64,000 nt of DNA from JAYODW01 sp038116745 (GTDB lineage: Bacteria; Pseudomonadota; Gammaproteobacteria; Ga0077536): positions 15,744-79,743 of the forward strand of contig JAYODW010000022.1 of the NCBI GenBank assembly GCA_038116745.1, read 5' to 3'. The notes under the pieces are model-generated. The model saw nothing but the letters and a program-made list of their open reading frames with translations. It did not search any database and was not told the DNA's origin. Position numbers and translations under genes: made by a program. This document shows, one piece after another, positions 39,401 to 54,400 of this stretch (position 1 is its first letter; each line of letters begins with the position of its first letter).

Positions 39401-42400
39401 TCGACGTCGGGACCGTGTTCGGCAGCTTCCTCAACGACACGCTGGATGTCATCAGCGACATCGTGACCCCATTTAAGCCCGTCGTTGAGCTTCTGACCGA
39501 AGCCATTGACATGGGGATCCAGGAATTTTCTCTGATTGATCTGGCCTATCTCCGTTTGCCTGCGAGTACCGTCGACTCCGCCAAACGCATTCTTGAGATC
39601 ATCAAGGACACCATCGAGTTCATCGACCAGCTCAGCGATTTATCCGACGGCGGGATCATCAACTTCGGCACCTTCACCCTGGGCGGCTCCTCGCTCGGCA
39701 AAGATGCCGGTGCCACCTCTGCCAACGATGTGGCCCTGGCGGGAGCCGACACCAGCAGTCTGTCGCCCAGTCAGCAGAAGGCGCTGGCGGGCCCGGACAC
39801 CAGTGGTGCGCCGGATAGCAAAACCGCCGGCACCAGCTCAAATGCAGGCAGCGGGACCACGCAGAAACGTCCGCTGCCCAAGAAACGCTTCAGCATGCCG
39901 ATCCTCGAAGACCCGGCGTCCTTCCTGGACTTTCTCCTCGACAAAGCTCCGGTCGATCTTTTCTATTACGACCTGCCGGATATCGATCTGCTGTTCAAAT
40001 ACCGCGCGACTTACCCGGTTTTTCCTGGACTAAACGCGGGTCTCGGCGGCAGGATAGGCGCATCGACTAATTTCGATATCGGCTTCGACACCAGCGGGTT
40101 CAGCCAGTGGCGTGCGACCTGGGATCCGGAGCTCGGCTATGACGACCCGGCGAAGTACAACTGGGAAGATATTGGCCTCATCTTTAATGGCTTCTATCTC
40201 GACGACCACGGCTTTGAAAACACCCCAGAGGATCAGCCCGAGGTCACACTGACAGCGGCCATTGTCGCGTCTGCCAGCGTCGGGATCGGCGGGCTGGTGG
40301 AAGCCGGTGTGCGCGGCGGCATCGAAGCGCTGATCGAGCTTGACCTCAATGACACCGTCAGCTTCGGTGAAGATCCGGATGCGCTGCCCCTCGGTGACGG
40401 CAAGCTCTATGGCGAGGAGTTACTGAAACGCATAGGCCAGGGCCCTGACTGCCTGTTCGACTGGAGTGGAACACTCACAGCATTCCTGGAAGCCTACTTC
40501 TGGGTCGGCATCAACATGGGTTTCACCGAGATCACCCTGTTTGAAGCGGCTGAGCGGTTTATCGAAGAAGTCATTGCAGACTTCAACTACGAGTGCGTGC
40601 TCGACCGCCCGGATGACATCGCCGACCTCAACCTGCAGACCGATGAACTTCTCCTGCGCTACCTGGGAGGCGATGACCAGGGTCCGCAGAACTACATCGT
40701 TACCAGCGCTGTAGGCGATGACACTCTCACGCTTGCCTCTTTGGAAGACCGCGGACTGATCGACGCCGAGTTCTACGACAGCACGTCAATCAAGGCCCTG
40801 CAGGCTGAGCTCGACCAGCTCCGATTGAGCCTGCAGAGCGCCGACAATAAGGACGTCATCGTCGTTTCAACCGGCGGTCTGGCAGAGATATTTATCGCCA
40901 GCGAGGTGAAGTCGATCCGTGCCGAAGGCACGCCCCTGATGGATATGTTCGACTTTCAGGGCGTGAACGGTCGGATCGAGACCATCACGCTCAATACCCA
41001 GGGCGGCAACGACATCATCCTCATGTCTGCCGACGAGAACAGCGCTCCCCTGGCCGCGCTGTCCGTCGACAGCGGCGAGGGCGACGACTTCATTCGTATC
41101 GACCCGGGATTGTTTGCCGCATCCACCGGCACGGCTTACACCATTGCCGGCGGCAAGGGTAACGACCGCATACGGCTGCTGATTAACGAAGATGACACCC
41201 CCGGCGAGTCTTCCGAGCGGCTGGCATACAGCGGGGTCCTGATCCGTGGCAACGAGGGCGACGACACGCTGTTCGGCCACAACGGCGAGGAGCGCATTGA
41301 AGGTGGCGAAGGCAACGATCGCATCATCGCCTATCGGGGCGACGACGTACTGATCGGCGGCCTGGGCGATGACTTCATCGCCGGCGGCTTTGGCAACGAC
41401 ACCATCTGGGGCGATCTCGAAAATGACGTCAGCAGCGGTGGTCAGGATAAGGTTTATGCCGGCGGTGGCGACGATACCGTCCACGGCGGCGGCGAAGATG
41501 ACCAGCTTTTTGGTGAGACCGGAAAGGACACGATCTTCGGCGATGACGGCGACGACCAGATCCGAGGCGGCCTCGGGGACGACGACCTCTACGGCGGCGC
41601 CGGGGACGACGTAGCCAGCTGGGAAGCGGGCGGCATCGGTCTCGCGGCAAAGTACGACGCGGTCGCCGAGGGCGACGGTCAGGACACGTTCAGCGGAGGC
41701 AGCGGCGAGGACCAGCTGAGCATGCTCGGCTACATTCTCGACGCGCAGGCGTTCTACGACGATCCCGACAACTATGTCGTCGATGATGCGTTCGCCGATC
41801 TGATTCGAATCGGGACAGAGGCCGACACCGATGACGAGGGTAAGCAACGGGCCAGCGTGAGCTGGACGCATGGCACTCGCCCCGCTGTGCAGATGAATCT
41901 TGGGGAGGTGGAGGGCCTGCGCTTCGACGCCGGACTCGGCGCCGATGACATTCTCATCCAGGACATTCAATACACCGCGCTGACCAACATCCGCGCGAGC
42001 AGTGGCGAAGAGCAGGCGGTAATCGATGAATTGCGGCCGGCACGCGATACTGACGGCGTCTCACAGGGTCAGGATCTCAAAATAGACGGTGCTGTAGGCG
42101 ACACCTTCAGCATCAGGATCGGCGCATACGGCGAGCCCACCGGCGCTATCGAGATCGCTGGTGAGAACGGCATCGTAGACCATCAGACGACAGCGCTGCG
42201 TATCGAGGAGGCACTGCGGCAGCTGCTGGGCAACAACGAGCTGAGCGTGTCTTTTGACACCAAGCTGGTCAAAACCGTGAACGACAAGGGTGAAACGGTG
42301 ACCAGCCCGGAAGCCGGACCGCGCGGCTACGTCGTACGCGACATGGGCGTGGTGACCGATCAGCTCCTGGTTGAATCTGCCGAGCTGACCCTCGAGACAC

Positions 42401-45400
42401 GGACGCTTCAAACGCTGGGGCTGAGCGGTCCGTCCGGCGGTACGCTGCGTCTCGCCCTCGGCGCCGGCGGTGCCGAAACCGACAACATTACCCTGGTAGA
42501 TGATGGGGCCGGGGCTGTCGAAACCACCGCAACCGCTCAGGCCATACAGCAGGCACTGAGCAAACTGGCGGGGCTCGAGGTCGTATCGGTCAGCTACGAG
42601 GGCGCACTCAACGCCTATCTGGTCGCGGGGCTGCCGGCTGACACGCCTCTGCTCAGTCTGAGCAATAACGATCTGAGCGCAGGGGTTACGCTGTCCTCGG
42701 CCGCATTTGCGCAGGAACTCACCCTGGACGCCCTGCCAGGACAGAGTCTCCGGCTCCGATTTGGAGAAACCGGCACCGCGGCTGGCGCTGTAACCATCGC
42801 CGAACCGACCAAAACCGCCGGGCATATCGCGAATGCTCTGAATGCCCTAGGCGGCTTCAGCGGGCTTAGCGTCAGCTACGTTGAGCCGACTGGAACAGAC
42901 ATCTTCGGCAACGCGCTGCCGGGCGCCTACTTCGTGACCGGGTTCACCGCTCAGCAGAGCGCCCTCGAAATGGTGAGCGCTGAGACGGACACTACTCCGG
43001 TCAGCGGCACCTCAAGCGTGACCCAGCAGCTTTTCATCACGGGCCAGGCGGGCGAGAGCTTCTACCTGCAGTTTGGCGCAGACGGTAAACGCTCTGACGC
43101 TATCGAACTCGCGATCGACGAAAGCGGAGAGGCCGTCCAGATCACCGCCGACGATCTGCTCGATGTCCAGGGTCTGCTTACCGCTCTGCAGGAGCGTCGT
43201 GACCTGGTTTCGGTTCTGGTCTGGGAGGCTGCAACCGAGGAGCAGCAGGACGTCATCGATGACACCAGCGGCGCTGCTCCCAGCCAGGACCAAATCACCG
43301 CGCTTCTGGCCGCATTGAACAAAGTGATCAGCGATGATTCGGTTTACGACAAGGAGCGTTTTGCCGGCGTCCAGCTACGACCTGAGACAGCAGCCCTACG
43401 CGCCCAGGTCCCTGAAGATGGCCGTGTCCGGCTGCTCAACCGATTGTTGCTCGAAGACAGGTTCGACGCCATCAGGAAGAGCACCTCCGGCGGCGTCGAT
43501 ACTGAGGCGAGCGCTGCTGCCATCGAACAAGCCCTGCAGGCGCTGCCCGGTGGCGATTCGGCTCTTGTCGTATTCGATGAAACGCTCAGCGCTTACGTGG
43601 TCACGGGCCTTGACGGGGCGACACACGGTCTCATCGTCACCGCGGACGACAGCGCTATCCCGGCCGCATCGCGTGTCGAGGTGCTGCGGCATATCACGCT
43701 GAACGGTCCCCCGCACCAAGATTTCCGCCTGCGTTTCGGTCCCGGAGGCCTGGCGACTGCGGCGATCAGAATCGACGAGACCAAGGCTGTCACAGCGGAC
43801 CGTCTCGCAACGGCTCTGCAGGGCGCAACGGGCAATACAGCCGTCACCGTCTCCTGGGAGTCCACGCTGGGAGAGTACGTGATCGCCGGACTAGAAGCGC
43901 CCGGTGACTCGATAGCCCTGGCTGCGGCCGATCCCGGGATCGTTTTTGAGCGCTCCATCGGCAACGAACTGTTCCGCATTTTCCGCAGCACCGGCGACGG
44001 CGCGATCGATCGGGTCATCGTTGAAGGCGAAGACGGGGTTACTGGGGAGGACGACTACCGCGTGCGGTCGACCAACGCGCTGGCCCTGGACGGCACGGCC
44101 AAACCGGCCATGCGTTTCGAGCTGCTAGACGGCGGCGTGACCGAAACCGGCGACCTGACCAGCTACGTCATCATCGACGTGTTCGGCCTGGAGCGTCCGG
44201 ATTACCTCAGGCTGAACACGCTGGGCGGCGCGGACACCCTTGACGCCAGTAGCGTCGGCGAAGGGATCGTGGCGGAACTCGTGCTCGATGGCGGCGCTCA
44301 GGACGACACGATCCTGGGCAGCCGCCTCAGCGACATCAGCGACGTCATCATCGGCGGCGCCGGCTCTGATCGCGTCACCGGCGGTGTCGGTGAGGATCAG
44401 TTCTTCGAATGGACCGACGACCCGACAGCGGACGCCAACCTGCCGGGAGATAAGGACACGCTCATCGAGCGCCGGGATGCGGACTTTGAACTGACCGATA
44501 AGTCGCTGGTAATTGACGACATCGCGCTCCACGACCAGTACGGCCGTGAAGAGGAGTCGTTTGCGAAGATTTTTGAAGGCGTGGAACTCTATGGGCGCAG
44601 CGGTGCCAATCGCTTCACAGTCTACAACTGGTCCGAAAGTGGCCTCCTCGACGGCTACAAAGGCGGCGACACCTACATTCTCGAAGCGCCCCCCAGCGCA
44701 CTGGGGCAGCAGTTCCTGGATATCCGCGACACCGGCGCCAGCGGCATCGACCGGCTGACCTATAAAGGGCTTAACGACGCGGCAAACGGGGACACTATCC
44801 AGCTCGACACCGTCTACGACCTGAATCGGATCGAGGACGGCGACCCCGTTTTCAGCGAATCGCGCTGGACCGAGTTCGGCAATCCGGGCGACGGTCTCAT
44901 CATTGCGCACTTCGACCCCACGCAAAGCGGCTACGGTGCGAAATCACCCGACGATGAAGAAGCCATGCTGGCCGTCACGGCCAGCTCCCTCAGCCGCGGC
45001 GATCACTTCCAGGTCATCAACTACTTCACTGTCGAGGAGGTCACGGTTTTCGCGGGTGCGGGCAATGACCGCATCATCTCTGACAGCACCTCGACCAAAA
45101 TCGACATTTTCGGCAACGCCGGGGACGACGAGTTCTACATCGGCTCTGTCCTTAAAACTGAAGATGTTCTCATCGAGGGGCAGATTGTCACGGTCGTCAA
45201 AGAGATCACTCAGGGCGCCAATTTCAACGGCACACGCTACTTCGGTGGCGATGATGACGATTACTTCGAGGTCAACCACAACATTGCCGACATCGACCTG
45301 TTCGGTGACAACGGCGACGATGTTTTCCTGATTAAGGCCCTGCTGACCCTCGATGAAGAGCTCGAGGTCGTCGATCTCGTCTCCAAATCGGCCACGCTGA

Positions 45401-48400
45401 GCGCGGTGGTCGGCGAAGACAGCGGTCGCGGCGGAGACAGTACAGAGGACACGCGCGAGGTCGACTCCGACTCGCTGGTCTACGTTGAAAACGCGAACGT
45501 CAATATCGATGGTGGTGCCGGCTTCGACTCGGTCAGCATCGTCGGCACGGTGTTGAGCGACACTTTTTACGTTTTCACAGAAATCGACCCTGTGACCAAG
45601 GACAAAGTGCAGAGAATCATCGGCTCCGGCGTCAAGCTGCAGTCTCTGCTCAACATCGAACGACTGCAGCTGCTTACCGGCGGCGGTGATGACACTGTTT
45701 ATCTGTATGGCGTTGACCTCGGCACCATCGGCGATCTGGTCATCAAGGGGGGTTCCGGCAGCGACACCATTATCCTCGGCGGCCCTGCAGTCGATATTGT
45801 TCAGCGCTACCCGAGCAACTCGGACATTTTCTATACCACCGTGGAGGGCTACAAAGTTGCCGAGGATGCGGATGGTGTTTTCGTACCCGTTTACCGCCTC
45901 GATGGCCTGCCCTTCTATGAGGTCCAGAATACCGGACGAGTGGCGCCTTTCGTCGTCAACAATCCCGCACGGTCCCGTACCACGACCATGCTGGCGTCCT
46001 ATGACATCGCGAATTTCGTCTCCCCGGTCATTCTCGAAGGCGGCGGTGGCTACGATCAGATCATCGTCAATCTTGACCAGACACCGCTGCGGCTTGGCAC
46101 CACCAGCCTGGAAAAGAAGAGCGTCACGCTGGACCGCAGCAAGGTCACTCTTCAGCCGGGCGCGGGAGACCTTTCAGAAACCCTGTTGAGCGCCAGCGGT
46201 CCCGCGGCCGAGGACGCCACAGACCTCCTCTACGATGTCATCACCAATTATGTCCGCTTCGTGGATCGTTACGATGACAACACGCTGCTGGACGATCTGC
46301 AGCGTGACGGCGGAGATGTGTTTGTCCCGGCCGGCGCAAGCTTTTTCACTATCCAGAGCACGGTGGACGAGAACAACAATGAACTCACCGCGCGCGCGCA
46401 GCTGGAGCAGTTCGCGGACGATTTCAATCTAACCCTAAGCTGGACCAAAATTGCTGATCCTGACCCAAGTCGAGCCGCGCGCGGAGAAGAGCTCTGGGAG
46501 CTCGTCAAAATAACCGACCAGCTCGGCGGCGATATTGCTTTCACGGCGCAGCACGCCGAGACAAAACTGTTCAAGGGCTCCCAAGTCCTGGTTTACAAAG
46601 ACCTTACTGCGGTCAATTTCGCCACGGCGGCCCCCTTGCGCGCGAACTTCGCACCAGGCGCGCTGAGCGAGCTCACCACTAACGAGTCAGAACTTTTTGC
46701 CTTCATCGGGGAAGAAGCAACGCAGCCACCACCCCCGAAGATCTTTTTTCAAAAATGGGCTTCTGTCGGCTTCGACTACAGCGCGGCCACGGCAGAGACG
46801 GCCCTCACCATTGATAGCGCTGCATTTGACGGCAAGGTGGCCGTCACGGGCAGCGCTAAAGGTGACGCGTTCACGATCCTGAGCGCCGGCGGCGAGGTGG
46901 TCATCCACGCCGGTGGCGGCGATGACGAGATAACCATCGGCGGCAGCGCGCCTATCGCAGATGATGGCGGCAGCCTCTTCCTGTTCGGCGAGGATGGCGA
47001 CGACACCATCACGCTTGACGACAGGGCCCGTACTGCCGACAGCGCACTTACGCTCGAAAAGAAAATCCTGGAACACAGCAGTGGTCTGGAGCGTCTGAGT
47101 CGGATCACCGACGTGCTCGGGATCGGGGAAGGCGCGGCAATCACCGCCGCCGAAAACCAGGCAATGGAAGCCGCCCTCGAGCTCGCCGCGGTGCCTTACG
47201 GACAGGCGGCGATGCAGGTAGACCCCGCGGATCTTGAGGCCTACCGGGACTACGCGGCGCAAAGGGAGCTCGAAGCGCTGCAGCAGGCTGTCGCCGGCCT
47301 CGCCACCCTGCTCGAGGAAGAAGTCGACGAGGCGGTGCAACTGCTTGTCGATATCGACCAGGCTGCGCTTGAAAATCAGGCCGCGCTCTACGCACGCGCA
47401 CGTCTATACGAGGGCGATGACAGGCAGTGGCTGCGCGACCAGGTGCTGCAGCGGATCTCGGCACAGGTAGGCAAGTACGGCAACGTCATCGAGGAGAACA
47501 ACGGGGTCACGACCTACCTCAAATATCGAGACTACGACTACAAGCTCTTCCGTGGCTGGCGTATTGACTGGCCAACCAGTAACGCCATCAGCTCCTTCTA
47601 CAGCGTCAAGGACGGCTTGACCAAGATTGCTGCGTTTTTCCGCAACCCGAACGCGGAGTTCGACAAATACGGATACAGCGGCGTGTCCAACAGCAATGTC
47701 GCGAAACGCTACTTCGATAACATCAACAGTCTGCTCAAGAACGGCCTCTATGACGCTCTCAGCAAGGCCAAGGCCAGCCCGACCGGCGTCTACACGATGG
47801 GCGGCGGCAAGCTCGACGGCGATGAATACATGTGGCTCGAGCTCCACACCACTAACGCGAAAAACTGGGACAACACCGTCGCGCTCGCGCAGATTTACGA
47901 CGAAGCAGTAGAGAAATACATCGGCACCAGGGGGATTTACGCCTCGCAGCTCATCGAACGGGGATACAGCACCGATCAGCTCAATACCCTTTTCAGCGCG
48001 CTCGAGGACAATCCGGCCATTCTGGGCTTCGAGTGGGATACGAAAGAAGCCGGCATTGATGACATCACCACCGATTTCCGCAATGAGCTCGGCAGCGTCA
48101 GCAAGCAGCAGGGTGTTCCGATCGGAGACGTCCTCGCCGGTCTCGGCCGGGCCTATGAACCCCTGGCGCAATCCACCAAGGACAAGAAAAACGCCTTTGA
48201 GACAGTTTTTGAGCCGAGTTATCTCAGTCGGATAACCACCCTTTCCAACGCGATCAACGCGGCGCTCGCTGGAAATGCCTATGACGCAGCTACCCTCAAT
48301 GATCTGAAGTCCAAGGCGGAAACGCTGCTTGCGGCGCTGGATCCGTCCAGCACCAGCAGCGCCGACAGCGGTATTTCTGCAGAGGCGAAGCTGGTCAAAT

Positions 48401-51400
48401 CTACAGTCTGGAGCGCGCTTAAGCAGCAGCTGAATGACGGCCTGCTGAATACCATAAGCGCCACCGCCGAGCTGAGCGCGGCGTTGGCTGCAGCAAGCGC
48501 TGATTTCGCCATCGTCCAAAGCGCAAGCAATGCGACATCGTTCGACGCGCTGGCGGCTCTGGCCGCGCCCTCACTCCCGGGGTCGACGTCCAGCTACGAA
48601 CGCGTGCAGACGGCCTACTCCAAGGGGCTGAAGCTGGTTGAAGCGTTCACGTCATTTGCTGCAAATAATCTGGATGCTGGAGCTCTGCCTCCGACAGCAG
48701 TTTCCGAAGCGGCGCGGGATATCAAGTTCACCGTCCGCAACGGTGCGCGCTTTGATGCGTTCGTCAGCACTCTTTACACATTCGACAACAACGGTGCACC
48801 CGTCCCCTTTGACTTCGACACATTCCGCGACGACTTTCTGAGAGCGCAGCGCAATCTGCAGCAGTTTGTCGAAACGAACCCGACCTACACCAACGCGATC
48901 CTGACGGAATCGCGCACCGCCGCGCAGGCCGACTCTCTGGCGCAGGATGCCGAAGATATCGCGCAGCCGGTCGCCATCAACCGGGTAGAAGCAGATCTTT
49001 TTAAAGCTCAGCTGGCGGAAGCGGAGGCTGCGCTGCCGGGCATCGTCGCCGACCTGATAAAGAAATATACCGTTACCGTTGATTTCTGGTTTGTAAGCTG
49101 GACCTACGTTTCCCGAGCTTGGGTGTTCGACGCCAGTTATTTGGATCAGTTGCGATTGATCGCCGATCTCAAACCCAAAGCTAGAATTTCAGACGCGTTC
49201 GCCGATCGGTCCGATGCGCAGTCCGCAAAACTTGGCCGGCAGCAGGCTGACTACGAACGCGCAAGCGATAATGCCGCCTCCTCCGTCGCGCTGCTGAAAA
49301 ATGACTATGACGGTTACGTCAGGGAGCTGAATGCAGGCTTTACGGTGCTGAAAGAGCTCAGCGCTATCGTCATAGAAGTTCTGAACACGAGCCGCGAGGG
49401 TGAGTCGGCCGCGGATTTCGCCGACAGCGGGAGCCTGATCTCCGAACTCATCAGCGTCTACGACGACCGCATCCTGCTCCCCGACGCGGCCACCCTGCCT
49501 GCTGCGGTCGACCCGGTCTCGGAGTTCCGCGCGTTCAGCGAGGCAGCACAGGCTAGCGTCACCCTTGTCAGCGATGCCCAGAGCCAGGTGCTGGAGCTCC
49601 TCGCCGGCTCCGGCAATCTGCAAACGGGTGCCGTATGGGGGCTCTATCTGAACGGTGCGGCAGCTCCCGTTGCGAGCTACACCGTTGGCACGTCGGGCAG
49701 ACTTGACTCGCTCAAGGACGTCGCCGAAGCCCTCGCGGTAGCCATGCGCGGCGCCGGCTACGGCGTTGATGTCGCCGACACAGTTCTGACCATCGCCACG
49801 AACCAGCAGGTCGACGCGCTGGTCAAGAAAGCCACCAGCGGCAGCTCGGTAATTCTTTATCAGTCCGCCACCGATCACCGCTACGTCAATGTCATCGGCG
49901 GTCTCCTCGACGGCGGCATTGTGGTGGGTCACGATGACACCGAAAATCTGAACATCCGCCTCGGCAGTGGCGCCGACGAAATCTGGGTGCTCGACACCCT
50001 GCAACAGGCCAGCGACAGCGTCGTGCTTGAAACAGGAGCAGGCAACGACACCGTCCACGTGACCTCCCTCGCGGGCAAAGCCAACCCGCCGGACGGTGAT
50101 CTGCTCGGCATCACGGGCAGCCTGTCAGTCGTCGGCCAGGACGACGCAGACACCCTCAACATCGACAATGCGGGCAGCGCGGATTCCTTCAATGTCGTCA
50201 TCACCGACACCGAGATCCGCGGGCTGGCGCCCGCCACAATTACTTACGCCACGCTCGAGTCTTTAAATATCGAGCTAAGTCAGGGCGCGGATACCGTCAG
50301 CGTTCTGAGCACCTCAGCTGACACAACGATTACCGATCACGGCGATGTCTCAGATCGGTTCTACGTCTCGTCCTCAGTCGATCTGAGCGGCGCCGCTCCG
50401 GTGCTCAACGGAACGCTCAACGGGATCGCGGCCAGCCTGAGTCTGCACGGCCGGGGCACTAACGAGCTGCTCTGGATCAGTGACACGGCTGAGATCGAGA
50501 ATAATCGGGGCACCCTGACAGGATTCAGCCTGAGCGGTTTCGGGATCGGAGCCGACGAGGAGATCGTTTACACCGGTTTTGCGGCGCTTACGCTCGAGCT
50601 CGGGTCGGGCGGCGACCGGCTCTACGTCGACGGCACGCACACCGGGCTGGTCGACATTTACACACTGGCCGGTGACGACACGCTCCTCGTTAATGCAGTT
50701 TCCGGCGAGACGCGCCTGTTCGGCGGCTCAGGGCAGGACGTTCTACGCGTCAACTACGACACGAACGGACAGCAGACCTTCAGAGACGGCATCGACGCGG
50801 CGCTCTATCTCCACGGCCAGGAGGGCAGCGATCTCTACGAAGTTGGTCTGTCCGGACGTGGTAGCGCGAGGATCTACGTCGAAGACGACGAAAACACCGC
50901 GGACAGCCTCGCCTACACCGGTCTCGACCGCCTCAACGTGCTTGGAACCCTGGGCGCCGATCTGTTCCTGTTCCGCCCCAACACCATCAATGCGGTCGAA
51001 CTCGATGACGCCGGCAACCGCCTGCCCGGCGCCCGCACTGAGCGGGTCTACTACGACGAGAACCTGAACGGTGGTCTCTACGTTTTCGGGCGGGACGGTA
51101 ACGACACATTTGTCTTTGATGAGACTAACGCGCCCATCATTGTTTACGGCGATGCCGGTGACGACACGTTCCAGGTCGGCCAGGTTTTCGACTCCGCACG
51201 AGACGGCACAAACCCCGCCAACGGCTTATCACCGGAAGACTGGTTCGATACCACACAGGTAGAGGAAGGCTTTCTCAGCAGCGGCACCGGTGTCGGCATG
51301 CCAGCCACCCTGTTCGGCGGCACAGGCAATGACAGCTTTACCGTGTACCGCTCGCGCGCCGAGCTGTTTCTTTTTGGCGAGGAAGACGATGACACGTTCC

Positions 51401-54400
51401 GCGTGCGCCCTTTCCGAGTGGTTGACCCCAGCAATCCCAAGGCACCGATCACCAACGTCAACGGCGGCCAGGGAGCGGACTTTATCGAGTACGCGGAAAA
51501 CGCGCCGATCAACATTTTCGGTGGGGACGGCTACGACACCCTGAGCGTACTCGGCACCACGTCGGGTGATCAGTTCGTCGTGACCCGGTTGGGGATCTAC
51601 GGTGGCGGGCTGCCCATACGCTTCGATGGCATCGAAAAAGTGACCGTGGAAGGCCTCGAAGGCAACGATAGCTTTTACATCGAAAGCACGCCGAGCGGCA
51701 CGGAGGTGCAGATCTACGGCGGCACCGGCAGCGACACCTTCAACGTCGCCGGCGGCACGACCGGGGCCATTACGGTCCAGGCCAAAGATATCGAGGGGCA
51801 CAGCGGCCTGATCGAGCACTCTCTGGCGCCAGGGAGTCGTTATGAGGACCTTTTCGTCCATGACCTGCGGGTCGTAGTCGCCGACAGCGACGAGGCGGGG
51901 GTCTTCATCTACGACGCCGGGGCCGGGCTCAGGGTCAGCGAGGACGGATCGCTCCGCGCGGAATACTTCATCGTACTCACCAGACCCCCTGAAGATGACG
52001 TCACCCTGACCGCAACCCCGACCTTACCCAGAGAAGGCGAGCAGGCGGCCGGCGGTGCCGGCCTGGGCATTGGTACGGACTCCCAGGGGGCTGATGCCAA
52101 CCCAGCCGGCAAAGAGATCTTTTTCACCACCGAGAACTGGTTTCAGCCGCAGAAGGTCGTGGTGTCTGGCGTAGACGACTTGCTCACCGAGGGTAACCGG
52201 CTCTACACCATCCAGCATTCGATTCGTCAGGGCGCCAGTTCGGATGATGGTGGCGCCTATGACAAGCTCGGGGTGATCAGTCTCCCCGTTGAGGTCATCG
52301 ACAACGACGCCGCCCAGGTCGTCGTGCGCGAGACTCAAGGCACGACTGAGGTTTTCGAGGGCGGCGCTACGGATGCGTACACCGTGCGCCTGTCGAAGCA
52401 GCCGCTTGGACCGGTGACCATTGCTGTCAGCGCGGGACCCAACCTGAAGGTCAGCACCCAGACGCTGAGTTTTGATGAAAACAACTGGGCGACCCCCCAG
52501 CTGGTCACCGTCTCAGCACCCGACGACAGTATTGTCGAAGGGACGCACTACGAGCGCATCACCCACACCATTGACCCGGATTCGACCGACGCGTTTTACG
52601 GCATCACGGCTGGCGACGTCGCCGCGGGTTTTGCCAGAGTTCTCAACACTATCGCCGACGGCGAGTTTGCCGTCGCTGTGAACCAAACCGAGATTACCGT
52701 CACGTCCAACCGCGGCGAAGGGTTCACCGCGGCGCTGCAGGACTGGTCTGGCGCGCCGGTGGCGGCCTCTGCTTCAGCAGCAGCAGATGATGTCTGGCAA
52801 GAAGTCGATCTGCGATTCATCGCCGGATCGGACCAGACTGGCCTGGTCGCTGATGACGAGTATCAGCTGCGGGTCAACAACGCCACCTTCAGCTACAAAA
52901 TTGCTAATAACAACGAGTCGCTGGCGGATTTTGCCGCTGGCTTCGAGACGGTCCTGTCCCAGCCTGGCCTGCCCTTTACGGTCAGCCGAGACGCCATCAA
53001 CGCGCCGGACACGCTGCACCTGGCGCCTGTGCAGCAGCAGAGTTTTGACCTGTCACAGCTCTCGGCTACCTTCGACGGTCAGACGGTACGGGATACAGAC
53101 GTCTTCACCCTGACCTTGCAGGGCCAGGAGTTCAGCTACCTTGCCGGAACGGCGGGCAGCGCGCTGACGCTGGAGGCAGTTGCGACGGGATTGATTGCGC
53201 AGATAGAGAGCAGCGCATTCAGGGGCAGCTACGACACCGCAACTGAAACGCTCACGGTTGAGCCTGACCGGGACACGCTGACAGTTCAGCTGATCCTCAG
53301 CGACCAGAAAGTCGCCGTGGACCTGTCGGGGCTACTCAGCTCCGCCCATGTTGACGAGATAACTTTTGACCTTGCCGGCGCGGTGCCGTTGCTGCCGTCT
53401 GCCGGGGACAGCTGGATCCTGCGTCTGGACGGATCGGAGTTCAACTACACGGTCGGTCGGAACGGTGAAACAACGGACATTGCGTCGGTCGACGTTCAGA
53501 TCGCAGATCGCAACGCCCTGAGCGTCGTGATCACCGAATCTGACCGCGAAACCAAAGTCGTTGAGCCAACCACCGACGTGCTCATGGGAACCGGCCAGCT
53601 GTTTCAGCTGCTGGGAAACAACGAGCCCGTCCCCGTTGATAGCCGCAACTTTACGGGCACCGCCCTGCTCTTCGAGGGCAGCTTCGGCTCTGCGGTCATC
53701 GGCGAGTCCGGCGACAACAACAGCTTCGACACCGCCCAGGATCTCGACCTGGCTGCCTGGTCAGACCAGCCCGACGAGGACATCGGCACCGACGTGCCTG
53801 TCTACGCCTTCTATGGCTTCCCGGTCGGCCTGGTCGACGGGCAGGCTCTGCCTGCCACCCTCCCCCATCTCACGGTCAAGGGCGTTGGAGAGGGCCTCGA
53901 GGACTGGTATCGCTTCGAGATCACAGGGGCAAGCGCTGCGGACCCGGTCCGCGGGGTATTTGATATTGACCATGGCTACGACCTGGGTGACGCCATCCGC
54001 TGGGGCGCGCGGCTGATGGTTTTCGACGAAAACCATCAGCCGCAGTCAGATGACCGCCGCTACTGGTCTATCCCGGACCAGCCTTACTGGCAGACTCTGA
54101 ATTGGGTTGAAGGCGGCGCCGGCAGCAGCAGTTTCTATGACGACTACCTGGTAATCGACTTCAAGAAAGACGGAACCTACTACCTGAGAGTCGACAACTG
54201 GGCCAGCTATCTGTCGTTCCTCGATACAAACCGGATAGAGCAGATCCCTGAGGGTGTGACTTACGACCTCCACGTCTCGATTGAAAACAAAGAGGTCGAC
54301 GATTTCCTGTTCGAAACCAAGCCCATCTACGAGCAGGAAACCAGCAACAATCTGGAAGCAGGTCAGAATGTCGATAACCCGGCAAACTGGTTCACCTTTT

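Noticed and set aside
40867..41970. Long minus-strand open frame (367 codons) opposite the giant gene
   Set aside because: Antisense to RTX block 4, where GGxGxDD codons leave few stops on the other strand. No ribosome site or family features. The same applies to minus-strand frames at 47404-48519, 49189-50058, 42061-42825 and 44125-44925.
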